From G963665185 sp049723905 (GTDB lineage: Bacteria > Desulfobacterota > Desulfovibrionia > Desulfovibrionales > Desulfovibrionaceae): a DNA stretch of 64,000 bases. Below the pieces are notes generated by a model. It did no database searches and was not told the DNA's origin. It saw only the letters and a list, made by a program, of their open reading frames with translations. This document shows positions 17,384 through 26,645 of the stretch, one piece after another; the first letter of the stretch is position 1; the number at the start of each line of letters is the position of its first letter. The position numbers and the translations under genes were made by a program. The stretch lies in NCBI RefSeq assembly GCF_049723905.1, contig NZ_JBJKFD010000001.1:682001-746000 (forward strand), written 5' to 3'.

Positions 17384-18553
17384 ATGTCCCGATTCCCACT
17401 CGCCGATAGGCTGGCCAAACTGCCTCCCTATCTTTTTGCCGCAATTGACAAGGCCAAGGCCGAAGTTCAGGCCCGTGGCGTCGATATCATCAGCCTGGGT
17501 ATCGGCGATCCCGATCTCCCCACGCCGGACTTCATTATTGAAGCTCTGCACAGAGGGGCGAAAAACCCGGAAAACCACAGGTATCCCTCGTATGTAGGGA
17601 TGAAATCCTTCAGGCAGGCCGTAGCCGACTGGTTTCCCAAACGCTTTAACGGCGTGACACTTGATCCTGACACAGAAATCGTCAGCCTGATAGGTTCCAA
17701 AGAAGGAATTGCTCATTTTCCGCTGGCTTATATCAATCCCGGCGATCTCGCTCTGGTCTGCACTCCCAACTACCCGGTCTATCCCGTTGCCGTGGATTTT
17801 GCCGGTGGCAAAGTGGAGTATGTGCCGCTGACAGCAGAGAACAACTACCTCCCCGATCTTGAGGCCATCTCCGCGGATTCTTGGAAAAAGGCCAAGATGA
17901 TCTTCATCAACTTTCCCAACAACCCGACTTCGGCCATGGCTGACCGTGCGTTTTTTGAACGGCTGGTTGAAAAAGCCAGGGAATACAATGTCATTATTGT
18001 TTCCGATGCCGCGTATGTCGATGTTTACTTTGATCCTGCCAACAAACCGCTCTCCATTCTGGAAATCGACGGTGCCCGCGAAGTCGCCATCGAATTCCAT
18101 TCCTTATCCAAGCCTTTCAATATGACAGGCTGGCGTATTGGCATGGCAGTAGGCAATGAAAGTCTGATCCAGGGCCTGGGCAAAATCAAAGAAAATGTTG
18201 ATTCCGGCATCTTCCAAGCTGTTCAGGAAGCGGGCATAGCCGCTTTGGAGCAGGGCGAAGCCGTTTTAGATGCCAACCGCGCCATTTACATGGAGCGCCG
18301 CGATGCAGTGGTTGATGCTTTGGGCAAAGCCGGCATCGACTGCCTGATACCTCAGGCCGCACTGTATGTTTGGGGCACTGTTCCCAAGGGATTTACCTCC
18401 GCTGAATTTGCAACTGACCTTCTGCAGAAAACGGGCGTCGTTGTTACACCGGGCAGCGGGTTCGGAATTCATGGTGAAGGGTTCTTCCGTATCTCCCTGA
18501 CAGTTCCTACGGACAGGCTCAAGGAGGCGGTCTCACGCATCGCCAGCCTGTAA
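17384..18553 (+). CDS. dapL: LL-diaminopimelate aminotransferase
   Basis: 389-aa class I/II PLP aminotransferase. Converts tetrahydrodipicolinate directly to LL-diaminopimelate. Visible: ISLGIGDPDLPTP, HRYPSYVGMKSFR, GSKEGIAHFPLAYINPGD, INFPNNPT, VSDAAYVDVYF, and the PLP Lys in EFHSLSKPFNMTGWRIG; this set is characteristic of the bacterial DapL group. GAAAGGAG at 17365-17372 supports the ATG at 17384. With lysA in the same window it defines the short DAP route. The folK frame follows immediately and may overlap its end. Confidence 0.92.
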   Translation: MSRFPLADRLAKLPPYLFAAIDKAKAEVQARGVDIISLGIGDPDLPTPDFIIEALHRGAKNPENHRYPSYVGMKSFRQAVADWFPKRFNGVTLDPDTEIVSLIGSKEGIAHFPLAYINPGDLALVCTPNYPVYPVAVDFAGGKVEYVPLTAENNYLPDLEAISADSWKKAKMIFINFPNNPTSAMADRAFFERLVEKAREYNVIIVSDAAYVDVYFDPANKPLSILEIDGAREVAIEFHSLSKPFNMTGWRIGMAVGNESLIQGLGKIKENVDSGIFQAVQEAGIAALEQGEAVLDANRAIYMERRDAVVDALGKAGIDCLIPQAALYVWGTVPKGFTSAEFATDLLQKTGVVVTPGSGFGIHGEGFFRISLTVPTDRLKEAVSRIASL

Positions 18554-18567
18554 CCGTATATCTGGGG

Positions 18568-19041
18568 GTGGGCTCCAATCTTGGAGCCCCCGAAGAGAAC
18601 CTTGAAACCGCGGTAACCCACCTGAAGGCACTGGCAGAAGGGCGGGTTACCGCGGTTTCAGGTGTGTATTTTACCGAGCCGCAAAATGTTTCGAATCAAC
18701 CCTGGTTTGCAAACATCGCGCTTTGTATGGAGCTTGCCAGCATCTGGACTCCTCAGAAGCTTTTGACCCAAGTAAAAAAGATTGAAGAAGCGATGGGACG
18801 TGTAGAATCATACAGATTTGGTCCGCGCCTCATTGATATCGATATTCTTCTCTTTGGCGATGAAGAGGTTGATGAGCCGGATCTATGCATTCCACATCCT
18901 CGTCTTTCCGAAAGAGCCTTTGCCCTTGTTCCTTTGCTTGAAATAGCCCCAAAGCTGGTCTTACCTAATGGAGTCAGCCTGAGAGAAATTCTGGCTCAGT
19001 TGGATTATCGGATTGTGGACAGATCCATATTCCAAGAGTAG
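18568..19041 (+). CDS. folK: HPPK (folate biosynthesis), start uncertain
   Basis: 2-amino-4-hydroxy-6-hydroxymethyldihydropteridine pyrophosphokinase, 157 aa from the GTG at 18568. Motifs: GSNLGAPEENL, YFTEPQNVSNQPWFAN, RFGPRLIDIDILLFGDEEV (metal-binding D-x-D) and IPHPRLSERAFALVPL. In the family the first strand reads about V-x-V-x-L-G-x-G-S-N; the DNA upstream of this GTG does encode VTVYLG in frame, running into the end of dapL, but offers no ATG, GTG or TTG there. The true start may therefore be non-standard (CTG at 18562, or ACG at 18535, which is 7 nt after AAGGAGG). Confidence 0.9.
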   Translation: MGSNLGAPEENLETAVTHLKALAEGRVTAVSGVYFTEPQNVSNQPWFANIALCMELASIWTPQKLLTQVKKIEEAMGRVESYRFGPRLIDIDILLFGDEEVDEPDLCIPHPRLSERAFALVPLLEIAPKLVLPNGVSLREILAQLDYRIVDRSIFQE

Positions 19042-19092
19042 GTTTGAAAAGCACACTGCAATCCCCAGAAACAAGGCCTCAAGGAGACCATC

Positions 19093-19386
19093 ATGCTGTT
19101 TCGTCTGCTAATCTTTGTTGGTGTGGGCTTTATTCTCTACAAACTTTTTACCGGCGACAAAAAGAAAAAAAGCTCTGCGGCATCCAAAAAACAAGAAAAA
19201 ATGGCTGCGTCCGGCCAGATGCTCAAGGATCCTGTTTGCGGAACGTATGTTAGCAAAGACAGCGAGATACGTGTTCGTGAAGGGGACAAGGTTCATGCCT
19301 TTTGCAGCTATGAATGCCGAGACAAATTTTTGAAGCAAATCCGTGCGCAAAACGGTTCATCCAAGTCCGAATCCCTTGAAGACTAA
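19093..19386 (+). CDS. Membrane-anchored PP0621/YHS-like small protein
   Basis: 97 aa. One N-terminal transmembrane helix (LLIFVGVGFILYKLF), a Lys-rich stretch, then a small domain with DPVCGTYV and HAFCSYECRDKFL. The Cys arrangement (C in DPVCG, then C-x3-C) resembles YHS-type metal-binding modules and proteins annotated as PP0621 family. AAGGAGACCATC precedes the ATG. It lies between folK and the transaldolase-like gene. Function is unknown; metal binding is inferred. Confidence 0.75.
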   Translation: MLFRLLIFVGVGFILYKLFTGDKKKKSSAASKKQEKMAASGQMLKDPVCGTYVSKDSEIRVREGDKVHAFCSYECRDKFLKQIRAQNGSSKSESLED

Positions 19387-19413
19387 CTTCCTGAAAGAGA
19401 AAAGGGGAGTACT

Positions 19414-20064
19414 ATGAAATTTTTTATAGACACAGCAAATCTTGAAGAAATCCGTCGAGCTAAAGATTACGGGATGGTGGATGGAGTGACCACCAACCCA
19501 ACGCTTCTTGCCCGTGAAGGCGGGGACTGGCGCAAACAGGCACAAGCCATCTGCAAAGAGGTGGAAGGTCCTGTCAGCCTGGAAGTGATAGGCAAAACCG
19601 CTGATGAAATGATCCACGAAGCCCATGAGCTGGTGAAATACGGCCCAAATGTCGTAATAAAAATCCCCATGCTTATGGAAGGAATGAAAGCCGTTCGCCA
19701 GCTGCGCGAATTGGGAATCGACACCAACGTCACAGTAGTCTTCTCTCCCTCGCAGGCACTGCTGGCAGCCAAAGCCGGCGCCAGCTATGTAAGTCCTTTC
19801 ATCGGTCGTTTGGACGGACTTTCTCAGGATGGAATGACCCTTGTCGACCAAATCGTCCGTATTTACGACAACTATGGCTTTGATACGGAAGTGCTGGTTG
19901 CTTCTGTTCGTCATCCCATGCACATAGTTGAAGCTGCACTTATAGGAGCGGACGTTGCCACAATTCCATTCAAGGTTGTAATGGAGCTAGCCAAACATCC
20001 TATGACCGACAAAGGGATCGAAGCGTTTGACCGCGATTGGGAGAAAGCATTCGGAAAGGCCTAG
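19414..20064 (+). CDS. fsa: Fructose-6-phosphate aldolase / small transaldolase
   Basis: 216 aa, the size of the short transaldolase subfamily (TalC/FSA). Motifs: MKFFIDTANLEEI, GVTTNPTLLAREG, VVIKIPM with the Schiff-base Lys, FSPSQALLAAKAGASYVSPFIGRLDG. It forms or cleaves sugar phosphates with dihydroxyacetone or transfers it in the pentose phosphate pathway; aldolase and transaldolase activity cannot be told apart here. GGGGAG precedes the ATG. Followed by a strong terminator. Confidence 0.92.
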   Translation: MKFFIDTANLEEIRRAKDYGMVDGVTTNPTLLAREGGDWRKQAQAICKEVEGPVSLEVIGKTADEMIHEAHELVKYGPNVVIKIPMLMEGMKAVRQLRELGIDTNVTVVFSPSQALLAAKAGASYVSPFIGRLDGLSQDGMTLVDQIVRIYDNYGFDTEVLVASVRHPMHIVEAALIGADVATIPFKVVMELAKHPMTDKGIEAFDRDWEKAFGKA

Positions 20065-20097
20065 CCAAGTTCAAACATCATATGACCAAATTCAAAG

Positions 20098-20128
20098 GGT
20101 CGAAGGAATAATTCCTTCGGCCTTTTTT
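20098..20128 (+). terminator. Intrinsic terminator
   Basis: 11-bp stem GGTCGAAGGAA / TTCCTTCGGCC (one G-U pair), 3-nt loop, six T. Ends the dapL-folK-fsa unit. Confidence 0.9.
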
Positions 20129-20835
20129 ATTAAGTTTGTAGGAATGACTTTGACAAAAAAATCGTCAAAGAAACCTCACTGAAGGAATTGCCCAGCAAAG
20201 CCAAGCCACAAAAGCTATCCTAACGCCTTGTTTTGAATAAATCGATCAGTGCTCGAGCAAGAAGCAAAAAAGGCTTATAAGGCCAATCCAAAACGAAGTG
20301 AAACCGGAAAGAGTCGTAATACGATATGTTTTCATTATAGAGTTAAATCGTAATCGTATCGGACCATAAAAGAGTGCCGTTTAGCATTCAAAACAAAGAT
20401 CGCAGGCATTAATTAATTATTTCATGTGGTTGTATTAGCATTACCATATGTCTCATAATGTAAATTATGTTAACTTTACTGGAAGTGCTAGCGTACTTTG
20501 TACTCTAGATTCGAATTTGAACCGCCTTTTTGGGGGTTTCTTTAATCTCCTTTTCCCTGAAGATGTTGCTGACCTTTCAGGCCGCAAGCAGTTCTCAAAT
20601 TTTGATTCTAAGCCATTCAAAATACCCTTTGCAGGTTGGACATCATATTCTGTATCAAACTAACTTGAGAAGTTACTTACGGGCTTATTTCCTTAATGCT
20701 CTCGATAGACTCTGCTGCTGTCTTGAGCTTTTGAGATCTACATCAATCTAAAAAACGCCGAGCTTGCATATTCCGGCGCATCAAGCAAAACTGCGCAGCA
20801 GAATTTAGCTTTCTAGCAACTCACCAGGAGTACTT
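20129..20835. other. AT-rich intergenic region
   Basis: About 700 nt, visibly more AT-rich than the flanking genes. A 71-codon open frame starts at 20448 but has no SD and no recognisable product. No tRNA, repeat array or transposase remnant was recognised. The last part must hold the promoter of the following TPR gene. Confidence 0.6.
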
Positions 20836-22968
20836 ATGCAACACAACAAACTAGTTTTATTTGCCTTTTTGATAGCTAGTTTATTGGTATCCTTTACCAC
20901 CCCTCGTATTTCAACAGCTGCAAAACAAGAAACTTTCACCCAATGGTTGGGAAAAATTAAAGCATATGACGTGCTTGAACAGGAACTTGCGGCCAAACCA
21001 GACCAGACTCCACAGGTTCTCCTCAAAAGAGCTCAAGCTTTTCTGGAACTTAAGCGTCCCAAACAAGCACTCACGGTCCTTAATAGTCAGGATAAATTTG
21101 CCGATTCGACTCTTGAAGCACAACGGCTGCTCTTGGTATCTGAAAGCCAGAGATACCTTGGTAAACAACCAGAGGCTGTCATCTCTATGCGCAATGCCCT
21201 TCAGATGGTGGATGCCAAGTTCCAACAAGACTTTCTTCAAAAAGCATCTGGAGCCGCCGACATGTGGCAAGATGTTTGGCGCACCTGGTACTGGCGATAT
21301 GTGGACACACCTTTGGACTCTGCTCAAAGCAAGGTTTTAGAGGATGACTTGGAACAGACGCTGTCTGCTGCCACAGCTCTTTGGCCAGGAACATCTTTTT
21401 GGGATGCCAGTCTGCTTGCCCTTTCCGGGTTCAAAACATCCAGAAAAAACGGATGGATGCCTCAAGTACAGCTAGCTCAAATGCAAGTATCGCTTCCGGT
21501 ACTGAAAGTTGATGCTGCTCAGCGGTTGCAGATCGCCAAGGGACTCTGCTCCATTGGAATTGGCTCCCCTTCTCTGGCGCCTCAAATAACTGCGGCCAAC
21601 GGCACTGTCGCTGTTCGCGACTTTTGGCAATCCATTTTCAAGGTAATTGATACAGGCGAAGCTGGCGAAACAAATTCCACCAGCTCTTTTAGCGATTACC
21701 CCATTGCCGATGTGTTTGCCGGAAATTTCGACCACATAGGACTTCTTGCCGACTCTGGAAGATGGCGAGTGGCAAAACCGGATGTCCCGGCCTGGACAGA
21801 ATTCATCAGGAATCTGACAGCCCAACCTATTACTCAGGCCAGAGAAAAAATACGTCAGGAGCTGGAATCATCTCTAATTACCCCAGCAACAGCACAAGCA
21901 TTGCGACTTTATGCCTTTGCCTTTGCCGTTCTTGAAGATGACAAAGCTGGCTACACCGAAACCTGGGAGCTGTTAAAGGGTAACCCTCTTCCACTTGCTT
22001 TCAGTATGGCAGCCATTGTTCTTTTTGAGCTTCCTCCAGAAACAATGCCGTCTGCTTCCGATCCAGATGCACTCCACCTTATGCGCAGATTAGCCGGAGC
22101 AGCGGGAATGGATGCCCTCGGGGGCTTTGCTCCTTTCTGGCTGGAGTGTACGCAAAGCAGCGGACTGACACTGGCTTCCGCCGTTCAGAATTTTCCTCTG
22201 GACCAACAACTCAACCTCGCCCTGATAGAAAAACAATGGAAGGCACACAAAAGCCCTGCTTTGGCAAAACGTGCGGGATTTCTGTTCTCCAATACCACAG
22301 TGGGAACCAGTTCCCTTCTTTACCTAGCACAGCTTGCAGGAGAATCTGGATCCTTGCACACCACGGCTTTTTACCTCAATCGGCTCGACTCACGTAAACT
22401 GTCGGGCAAAGTGCGAGCCGATTATCTGCAGGCAAAAGCCGCGTTGGAGATAGATCTCGGACGGAATCAGGACGCGCTCAAGTCGTACATGGAACTTGTG
22501 GAGCTGGACGGGCAGCGCTTGGCTCCTGTTAAGCGTCTCAAGCTTGCTTTATTGGCCCAGCAGCAAGGGAAAATGCAATGGTCCGAGGGAGTTCTCAAGG
22601 AATTATGGAATGACAGGGAGAGCCTGGAAGAACCGGTCCAGGCGGAGGTTCTCTTTTGGCTTGCCGAAGGCGCCGGAGCCACCGGCCGTTTGAATGAAGC
22701 CCTGGAAAAATATCTTCAGGTAGCATGGCAGTATAAATCCCAAAACATTTGGGCAGTTACCGCAATGTACCGTGCAGCCGTCATTTACGAAAGAGCGAGA
22801 AACTTTGATGCAGCCAAAGTACTGCTCAAGGCGGTCATTCGTAATGCCGACCGCAAAAGTCAGAAAGAGGCAGCTCAAGACCGTTTGAAAGCTGTAGATG
22901 CAGAGCTCAACAAGCACTTGAAGAAAAACACAAGCTCGGGAAAAACGGACTTTACATTCCCGTTTTAG
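20836..22968 (+). CDS. Exported tetratricopeptide-repeat protein, function unknown
   Basis: 710 aa. N-terminal signal peptide (LVLFAFLIASLLVSF, cleavage near the Ala-Ala around residue 32), then alpha-helical repeats throughout. TPR-like units are clear near 55-110 (LLKRAQAFLELKRPKQALTVL) and in the last third (DYLQAKAALEIDLGRNQDAL, LAEGAGATGRLNEALEKYLQ, AAVIYERARNFDAAKVLLK). Predicted periplasmic or envelope-associated. CAGGAG precedes the ATG. It stands alone, flanked by a long intergenic region and a strong terminator. The middle part is not recognised; no enzymatic motif seen. Confidence 0.8.
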   Translation: MQHNKLVLFAFLIASLLVSFTTPRISTAAKQETFTQWLGKIKAYDVLEQELAAKPDQTPQVLLKRAQAFLELKRPKQALTVLNSQDKFADSTLEAQRLLLVSESQRYLGKQPEAVISMRNALQMVDAKFQQDFLQKASGAADMWQDVWRTWYWRYVDTPLDSAQSKVLEDDLEQTLSAATALWPGTSFWDASLLALSGFKTSRKNGWMPQVQLAQMQVSLPVLKVDAAQRLQIAKGLCSIGIGSPSLAPQITAANGTVAVRDFWQSIFKVIDTGEAGETNSTSSFSDYPIADVFAGNFDHIGLLADSGRWRVAKPDVPAWTEFIRNLTAQPITQAREKIRQELESSLITPATAQALRLYAFAFAVLEDDKAGYTETWELLKGNPLPLAFSMAAIVLFELPPETMPSASDPDALHLMRRLAGAAGMDALGGFAPFWLECTQSSGLTLASAVQNFPLDQQLNLALIEKQWKAHKSPALAKRAGFLFSNTTVGTSSLLYLAQLAGESGSLHTTAFYLNRLDSRKLSGKVRADYLQAKAALEIDLGRNQDALKSYMELVELDGQRLAPVKRLKLALLAQQQGKMQWSEGVLKELWNDRESLEEPVQAEVLFWLAEGAGATGRLNEALEKYLQVAWQYKSQNIWAVTAMYRAAVIYERARNFDAAKVLLKAVIRNADRKSQKEAAQDRLKAVDAELNKHLKKNTSSGKTDFTFPF

Positions 22969-22986
22969 GATTAACGTCCTCCTGCC

Positions 22987-23028
22987 GTGCACAAAAAAGG
23001 AACGCCTTGGCGTTCCTTTTTTGTGCAC
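22987..23028. terminator. Bidirectional terminator
   Basis: Perfect 20-bp inverted repeat (22987-23006 with 23009-23028) with a 2-nt loop and A6/T6 tracts inside the stem, between convergent genes. Works as a terminator in either direction. Confidence 0.9.
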
Positions 23029-23043
23029 TCATTTGAAAGCAGA

Positions 23044-23925
23044 TCATGAGCCTTCCGGAGGGCGAGTTTTCCAACGCCTGTGCATCCAGAACCATTGTTC
23101 GGGATAACGAGTGATTAACTTCAAAACACTGTCGTTGTAATATCGAGTCACAGCATCCGTTCTCTCTTCCATGGTGCCTGGCAAGGTTTTGGAATCGAGA
23201 GGTTCACCCATCATCAATTTATAACGTCCATTCCCCAATCTCACCATGGCGGCGGGGAAAAGGACGGCACCTGCCCTTACCGCAAGAAGCGCAGGCCCAC
23301 GATTCACAGCAGCAAGATCATTCATAAATGGAAGAAACAAAGCTTCTTCTGCAAGACAATTGTGGTCGACCAAAGGTGCAAAAATACCATTGCGCCGCAA
23401 AGTACGGAGTACAGGAAAAACAGCTTTACGATGCATAATATAGCCAACGCCGCGATGTGTACGAAGTCTTATAAGAACTTCATTCAAAGCCGAGTCTTTA
23501 AGCCGTCGCCCCAAGATAACCCTGGGAGTATCTGAAAAAAGAAGATTGAGTAGTCCATTGGTCAGTTCCCAAGATCCGAGATGGCAGGTAACGATGACCC
23601 TTGGTCTGTCGGTCCTCATCAATTCTTCGAAATACTCGCGGTGTTCAAGCTCCACCCTCTTTTCAAAAAAACGCCAATCCGCCTTGCGTGCTGCCAAAAT
23701 TTCCATGAACCCACGGCCGGTGTGCTGAAAATTCACACGGCACATCTTCCGGGCTTCGCTTTCGGCTATACCCAGGTGGTGAATCATTGCCTTTTCAGCA
23801 ATGGCACGGCGCTTGGGAAGCAAACGCCACAGCAAGTCGCCAAAACCGCATCCAAGCCGATCCACCGTATCCAAAGACAACTGCCGTCCGGCAACCGCCA
23901 ATGCTTCATAGAGGACTTCACGCAT
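23044..23925 (-). CDS. Lipid A acyltransferase family protein (LpxL/HtrB-like)
   Basis: About 293 aa. Inner-membrane lysophospholipid/late lipid A acyltransferase family: TCHLGSWE is the H-x4-(D/E) catalytic motif, then VILGRR, LVDHNC and the C-terminal YPEQWFWMHRRWK, which is the signature of LpxL/LpxM-type enzymes. Last gene of a leftward cluster msbA, DUF374, this gene, so a role in secondary acylation of lipid A before MsbA flipping is likely. Start 23925 is favoured by GAGGG ahead of it; an ATG at 23937 is the alternative. Confidence 0.85.
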   Translation of the reverse strand: MREVLYEALAVAGRQLSLDTVDRLGCGFGDLLWRLLPKRRAIAEKAMIHHLGIAESEARKMCRVNFQHTGRGFMEILAARKADWRFFEKRVELEHREYFEELMRTDRPRVIVTCHLGSWELTNGLLNLLFSDTPRVILGRRLKDSALNEVLIRLRTHRGVGYIMHRKAVFPVLRTLRRNGIFAPLVDHNCLAEEALFLPFMNDLAAVNRGPALLAVRAGAVLFPAAMVRLGNGRYKLMMGEPLDSKTLPGTMEERTDAVTRYYNDSVLKLITRYPEQWFWMHRRWKTRPPEGS

Positions 23926-23957
23926 GGCAACCCTCATGCATTACTTGAAAAGTCGAA

Positions 23958-24614
23958 TTACAATGTGCCAAACGCCTTCCCCAAATCTACCATTTTTTGC
24001 TCAAAACGTGCCTGCTCCTCTGCCAGAACGTCAGGAGTCAGCTTTTCTTGGGACACGGCGTAGGCTTCTCCCACATGCACAGAGCAGCGACTAAAAGGAT
24101 AAGGAAATCGAAATTTATCCCATGCATTTTTGAAAACATAGGCTCCGGGCATATACACGCGTACGGGAACAATCAATGCTCCTGCCTTTTGTGCCAAGTA
24201 AAACACGCCCTCTTTCGGCTTGTGCCGCGGCCCTTTAGGGCCGTCAACTGTGATGACACAGAGTCGATTTTCCTCGCGCATGATTTTTCTGGCATTCATC
24301 AGAGCTTGCACTCCCCCTCTACGACTGGACCCCCTAGCCGAGGAAAACCCCAGCCGTTGAAGAATTTGGGCAAGAAATTCTCCATCTTTGCTTTGACTAA
24401 CTATAGTCGTGCACTGAAATTTGTTTAAATGCCCAAACCAAGGAAGAGGAAACAATTCGTTGTGCCATAGAGCGGCAATCAAAGGCTGATTCTGCATGTG
24501 AAGCTGATAGATTTGTTGCGCACCTTGCTCTCTGTACCGCAAAGTACGACACAAACCTTTGTATACAGCCGCCATGGGGCCGCCTACGATCTGTGGATCG
24601 AGTTTGATCGCCAT
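23958..24614 (-). CDS. DUF374 acyltransferase-like protein
   Basis: About 218 aa. Motifs ALWHNELFPLPW (acyltransferase-type His region), GFSSARGSSRRGG and VDGPKGPRHKPKEG identify the DUF374 family, related to glycerolipid acyltransferases and often found beside LPS genes. The ATG at 24614 starts 4 nt after the msbA stop, so the pair is translationally coupled. A longer frame upstream overlaps msbA and is not credible. Probable role: acylation step in envelope lipid synthesis (inference). Confidence 0.8.
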   Translation of the reverse strand: MAIKLDPQIVGGPMAAVYKGLCRTLRYREQGAQQIYQLHMQNQPLIAALWHNELFPLPWFGHLNKFQCTTIVSQSKDGEFLAQILQRLGFSSARGSSRRGGVQALMNARKIMREENRLCVITVDGPKGPRHKPKEGVFYLAQKAGALIVPVRVYMPGAYVFKNAWDKFRFPYPFSRCSVHVGEAYAVSQEKLTPDVLAEEQARFEQKMVDLGKAFGTL

Positions 24615-24618
24615 ACTC

Positions 24619-26388
24619 TCAGCTCGCTGCCTTTTCGTGATGATCTTGAAACTGCATGGAGTACAACTGCTGATACAGCGCGCAGGATTCCAAAAGCTGG
24701 GCGTGACTCCCATGGTCAACGATTTTGCCTTTCTCCATAACCAGAATGCGATCTGCACCGATAACCGTAGACAACCGGTGGGCAATAACCAAGCTGGTTC
24801 TGTCTTTCATAAGGTTATCCAATGCCTGCTGGACAATACGTTCAGCATACGTATCCAGAGCACTTGTAGCTTCATCAAGAATCAACAATGGCGGATTCTT
24901 GAGCAAGGCCCGGGCAATGGTCAGGCGTTGCTTCTGTCCGCCCGAAAGCTTGACTCCCCGTTCACCTATGACGGTATCATACCCGTGCGGGAGCTTTAAA
25001 ATAAAATCATGAGCATAGGCGGCTTTGGCAGCCTCCTCCACGGATTTCATTTCAAGTTCCCCCTTTCCGTAAGAGATATTCTCGGCCACGTTGACGTTGA
25101 ATAAAAATGTATCCTGAGAAACCAACCCAATATTCAAACGCAAGCTTTGCAGCGTGTAATCATCAAGATCGTGTCCATTGAAGACAATCTTTCCCTTCTG
25201 CGGCAGATAAAAACGAGGGATCAAATTGACGAGCGTCGTTTTTCCTGAACCACTAGGGCCTACAATGGCGACGGTTTCGCCAGCTTTCACGGTAAAGGAA
25301 ACACCATCAAGGGCGGGCGTCTCACAATCCGGGTAGGAAAAAGTAACATCTTCGAACTTCAGTTCTTCAAGTTCACCTTGAAATTCAATATCCCCATCTT
25401 GTTCCACTTCAATTGCATCGGGCCTGAGTATCTCGAACACACGTTCCGCCCCCGCCATGGCACGCTGGATATCCTTGTTGGAGTCGTTCATTTTTTTGAT
25501 GGGATCATATAGCATGAGCAGCCCCGCCATAAATGAAAAAAAGGTGCCTGGAGTAGAGTGCCCTTCTATGACCTGAATTCCGCCATAAAGAATGACTAGC
25601 CCCATGCCGACTGCCCCAACAAGCTCCATAACCGGAGAAGAAAGCTCGTTGAAAATGACTTCACGTAAATAGATGCGATTCAGGCGCCCATTTTCCTGAG
25701 CAAAACGAGCCTGTTCCGCTGGCTCATTGGCGAATGCCTTGATTACCCTTATTCCGCTGAAGCTTTCTTGCAGAAAAACAGAAATATCAGCCAGTTTGAC
25801 CTGGTTCTTGCGACTGAGCTTACGCAGCTTTCGCCCGAAATAAATGAACGGGAAAAGGGCCAGAGGCAGCACAAGAACAGCCCAGGTCGCCAAGTAGGCG
25901 TCCTGATAAAAGACCACCCCAATAAGGATAATCATGGTCAGGAATTGCCGCAGTATCATTATCACGGCTGGCATGCTGCTCCGAATGGCCATAACATCAT
26001 AAATGATGCGGGACATGAGCATGCCCACCTGATTTTCTTCGAAAAATTTGAGCGGCAACATGGACATTTTGGTGAACAGCTCGTTGCGGAGGTTTTCGAG
26101 CACCCTCAGACCGCATGACTGCATGAGATAATTTTGAAAAAAACGTCCAAGCCCTTTAAAAATAATAACTCCCACAAACACAGGGGGGAGGAAATAAAGA
26201 GCTTCCATATCCTTATTGATAAAAATATCATCGAGAGCTGGTTTGACGAGGTAGGCGGAGGCTCCGGTTGCCAGGGCGACTATCCCCATGGAGAGCATCG
26301 CAAAAAGGATACGCCATTTGTAGGGCAAAAAATATTTAAGGCAACGCTTGAGCAGCTGAAGATTCTCTTTGTAATCTATCGAATTCAC
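24619..26388 (-). CDS. msbA: Lipid A export ABC transporter MsbA
   Basis: 589 aa half-transporter: six transmembrane helices in the first ~320 residues and an ABC ATPase domain with Walker A VGPSGSGKTT, Q-loop GLVSQDTFLFN, signature LSGGQKQRL, Walker B LLILDEATSALD and switch His in IAHRLST. MsbA flips core-lipid A across the inner membrane. Neighbouring acyltransferase genes support lipid A over drug export. It is divergent from yedF. Confidence 0.9.
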   Translation of the reverse strand: MNSIDYKENLQLLKRCLKYFLPYKWRILFAMLSMGIVALATGASAYLVKPALDDIFINKDMEALYFLPPVFVGVIIFKGLGRFFQNYLMQSCGLRVLENLRNELFTKMSMLPLKFFEENQVGMLMSRIIYDVMAIRSSMPAVIMILRQFLTMIILIGVVFYQDAYLATWAVLVLPLALFPFIYFGRKLRKLSRKNQVKLADISVFLQESFSGIRVIKAFANEPAEQARFAQENGRLNRIYLREVIFNELSSPVMELVGAVGMGLVILYGGIQVIEGHSTPGTFFSFMAGLLMLYDPIKKMNDSNKDIQRAMAGAERVFEILRPDAIEVEQDGDIEFQGELEELKFEDVTFSYPDCETPALDGVSFTVKAGETVAIVGPSGSGKTTLVNLIPRFYLPQKGKIVFNGHDLDDYTLQSLRLNIGLVSQDTFLFNVNVAENISYGKGELEMKSVEEAAKAAYAHDFILKLPHGYDTVIGERGVKLSGGQKQRLTIARALLKNPPLLILDEATSALDTYAERIVQQALDNLMKDRTSLVIAHRLSTVIGADRILVMEKGKIVDHGSHAQLLESCALYQQLYSMQFQDHHEKAAS

Positions 26389-26645
26389 TTGGGCTCCGGG
26401 AAATCCGGGTGTATTGCACGCGGGCTTTTTCAGGACAAAAGCCGAACAACTTGTTGTAATCCGGCAGGTAGTTTAGCAGGCAAGTCATACTTGCCAAGCG
26501 CTTGGACTGCAAGTTTTTTCCCTGATAAAACCGCCAATGCAACAAGGTACTATTTATAGGCATTACCAATTTGACGCCTATGCAAAAGGCATGGTTGGGT
26601 TGTCGTCACCGTAAAAATCGTCATGTGCTCAAAAGGAGACTCAGA

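Noticed and set aside
18540..18570. Programmed -1 frameshift joining dapL and folK
   Set aside because: Although AAGGAGG lies upstream and folK is in another frame, no slippery heptamer was found before the dapL stop.
20448..20663. 71-aa frame in the AT-rich intergenic region
   Set aside because: No SD, no motif and no neighbouring support.
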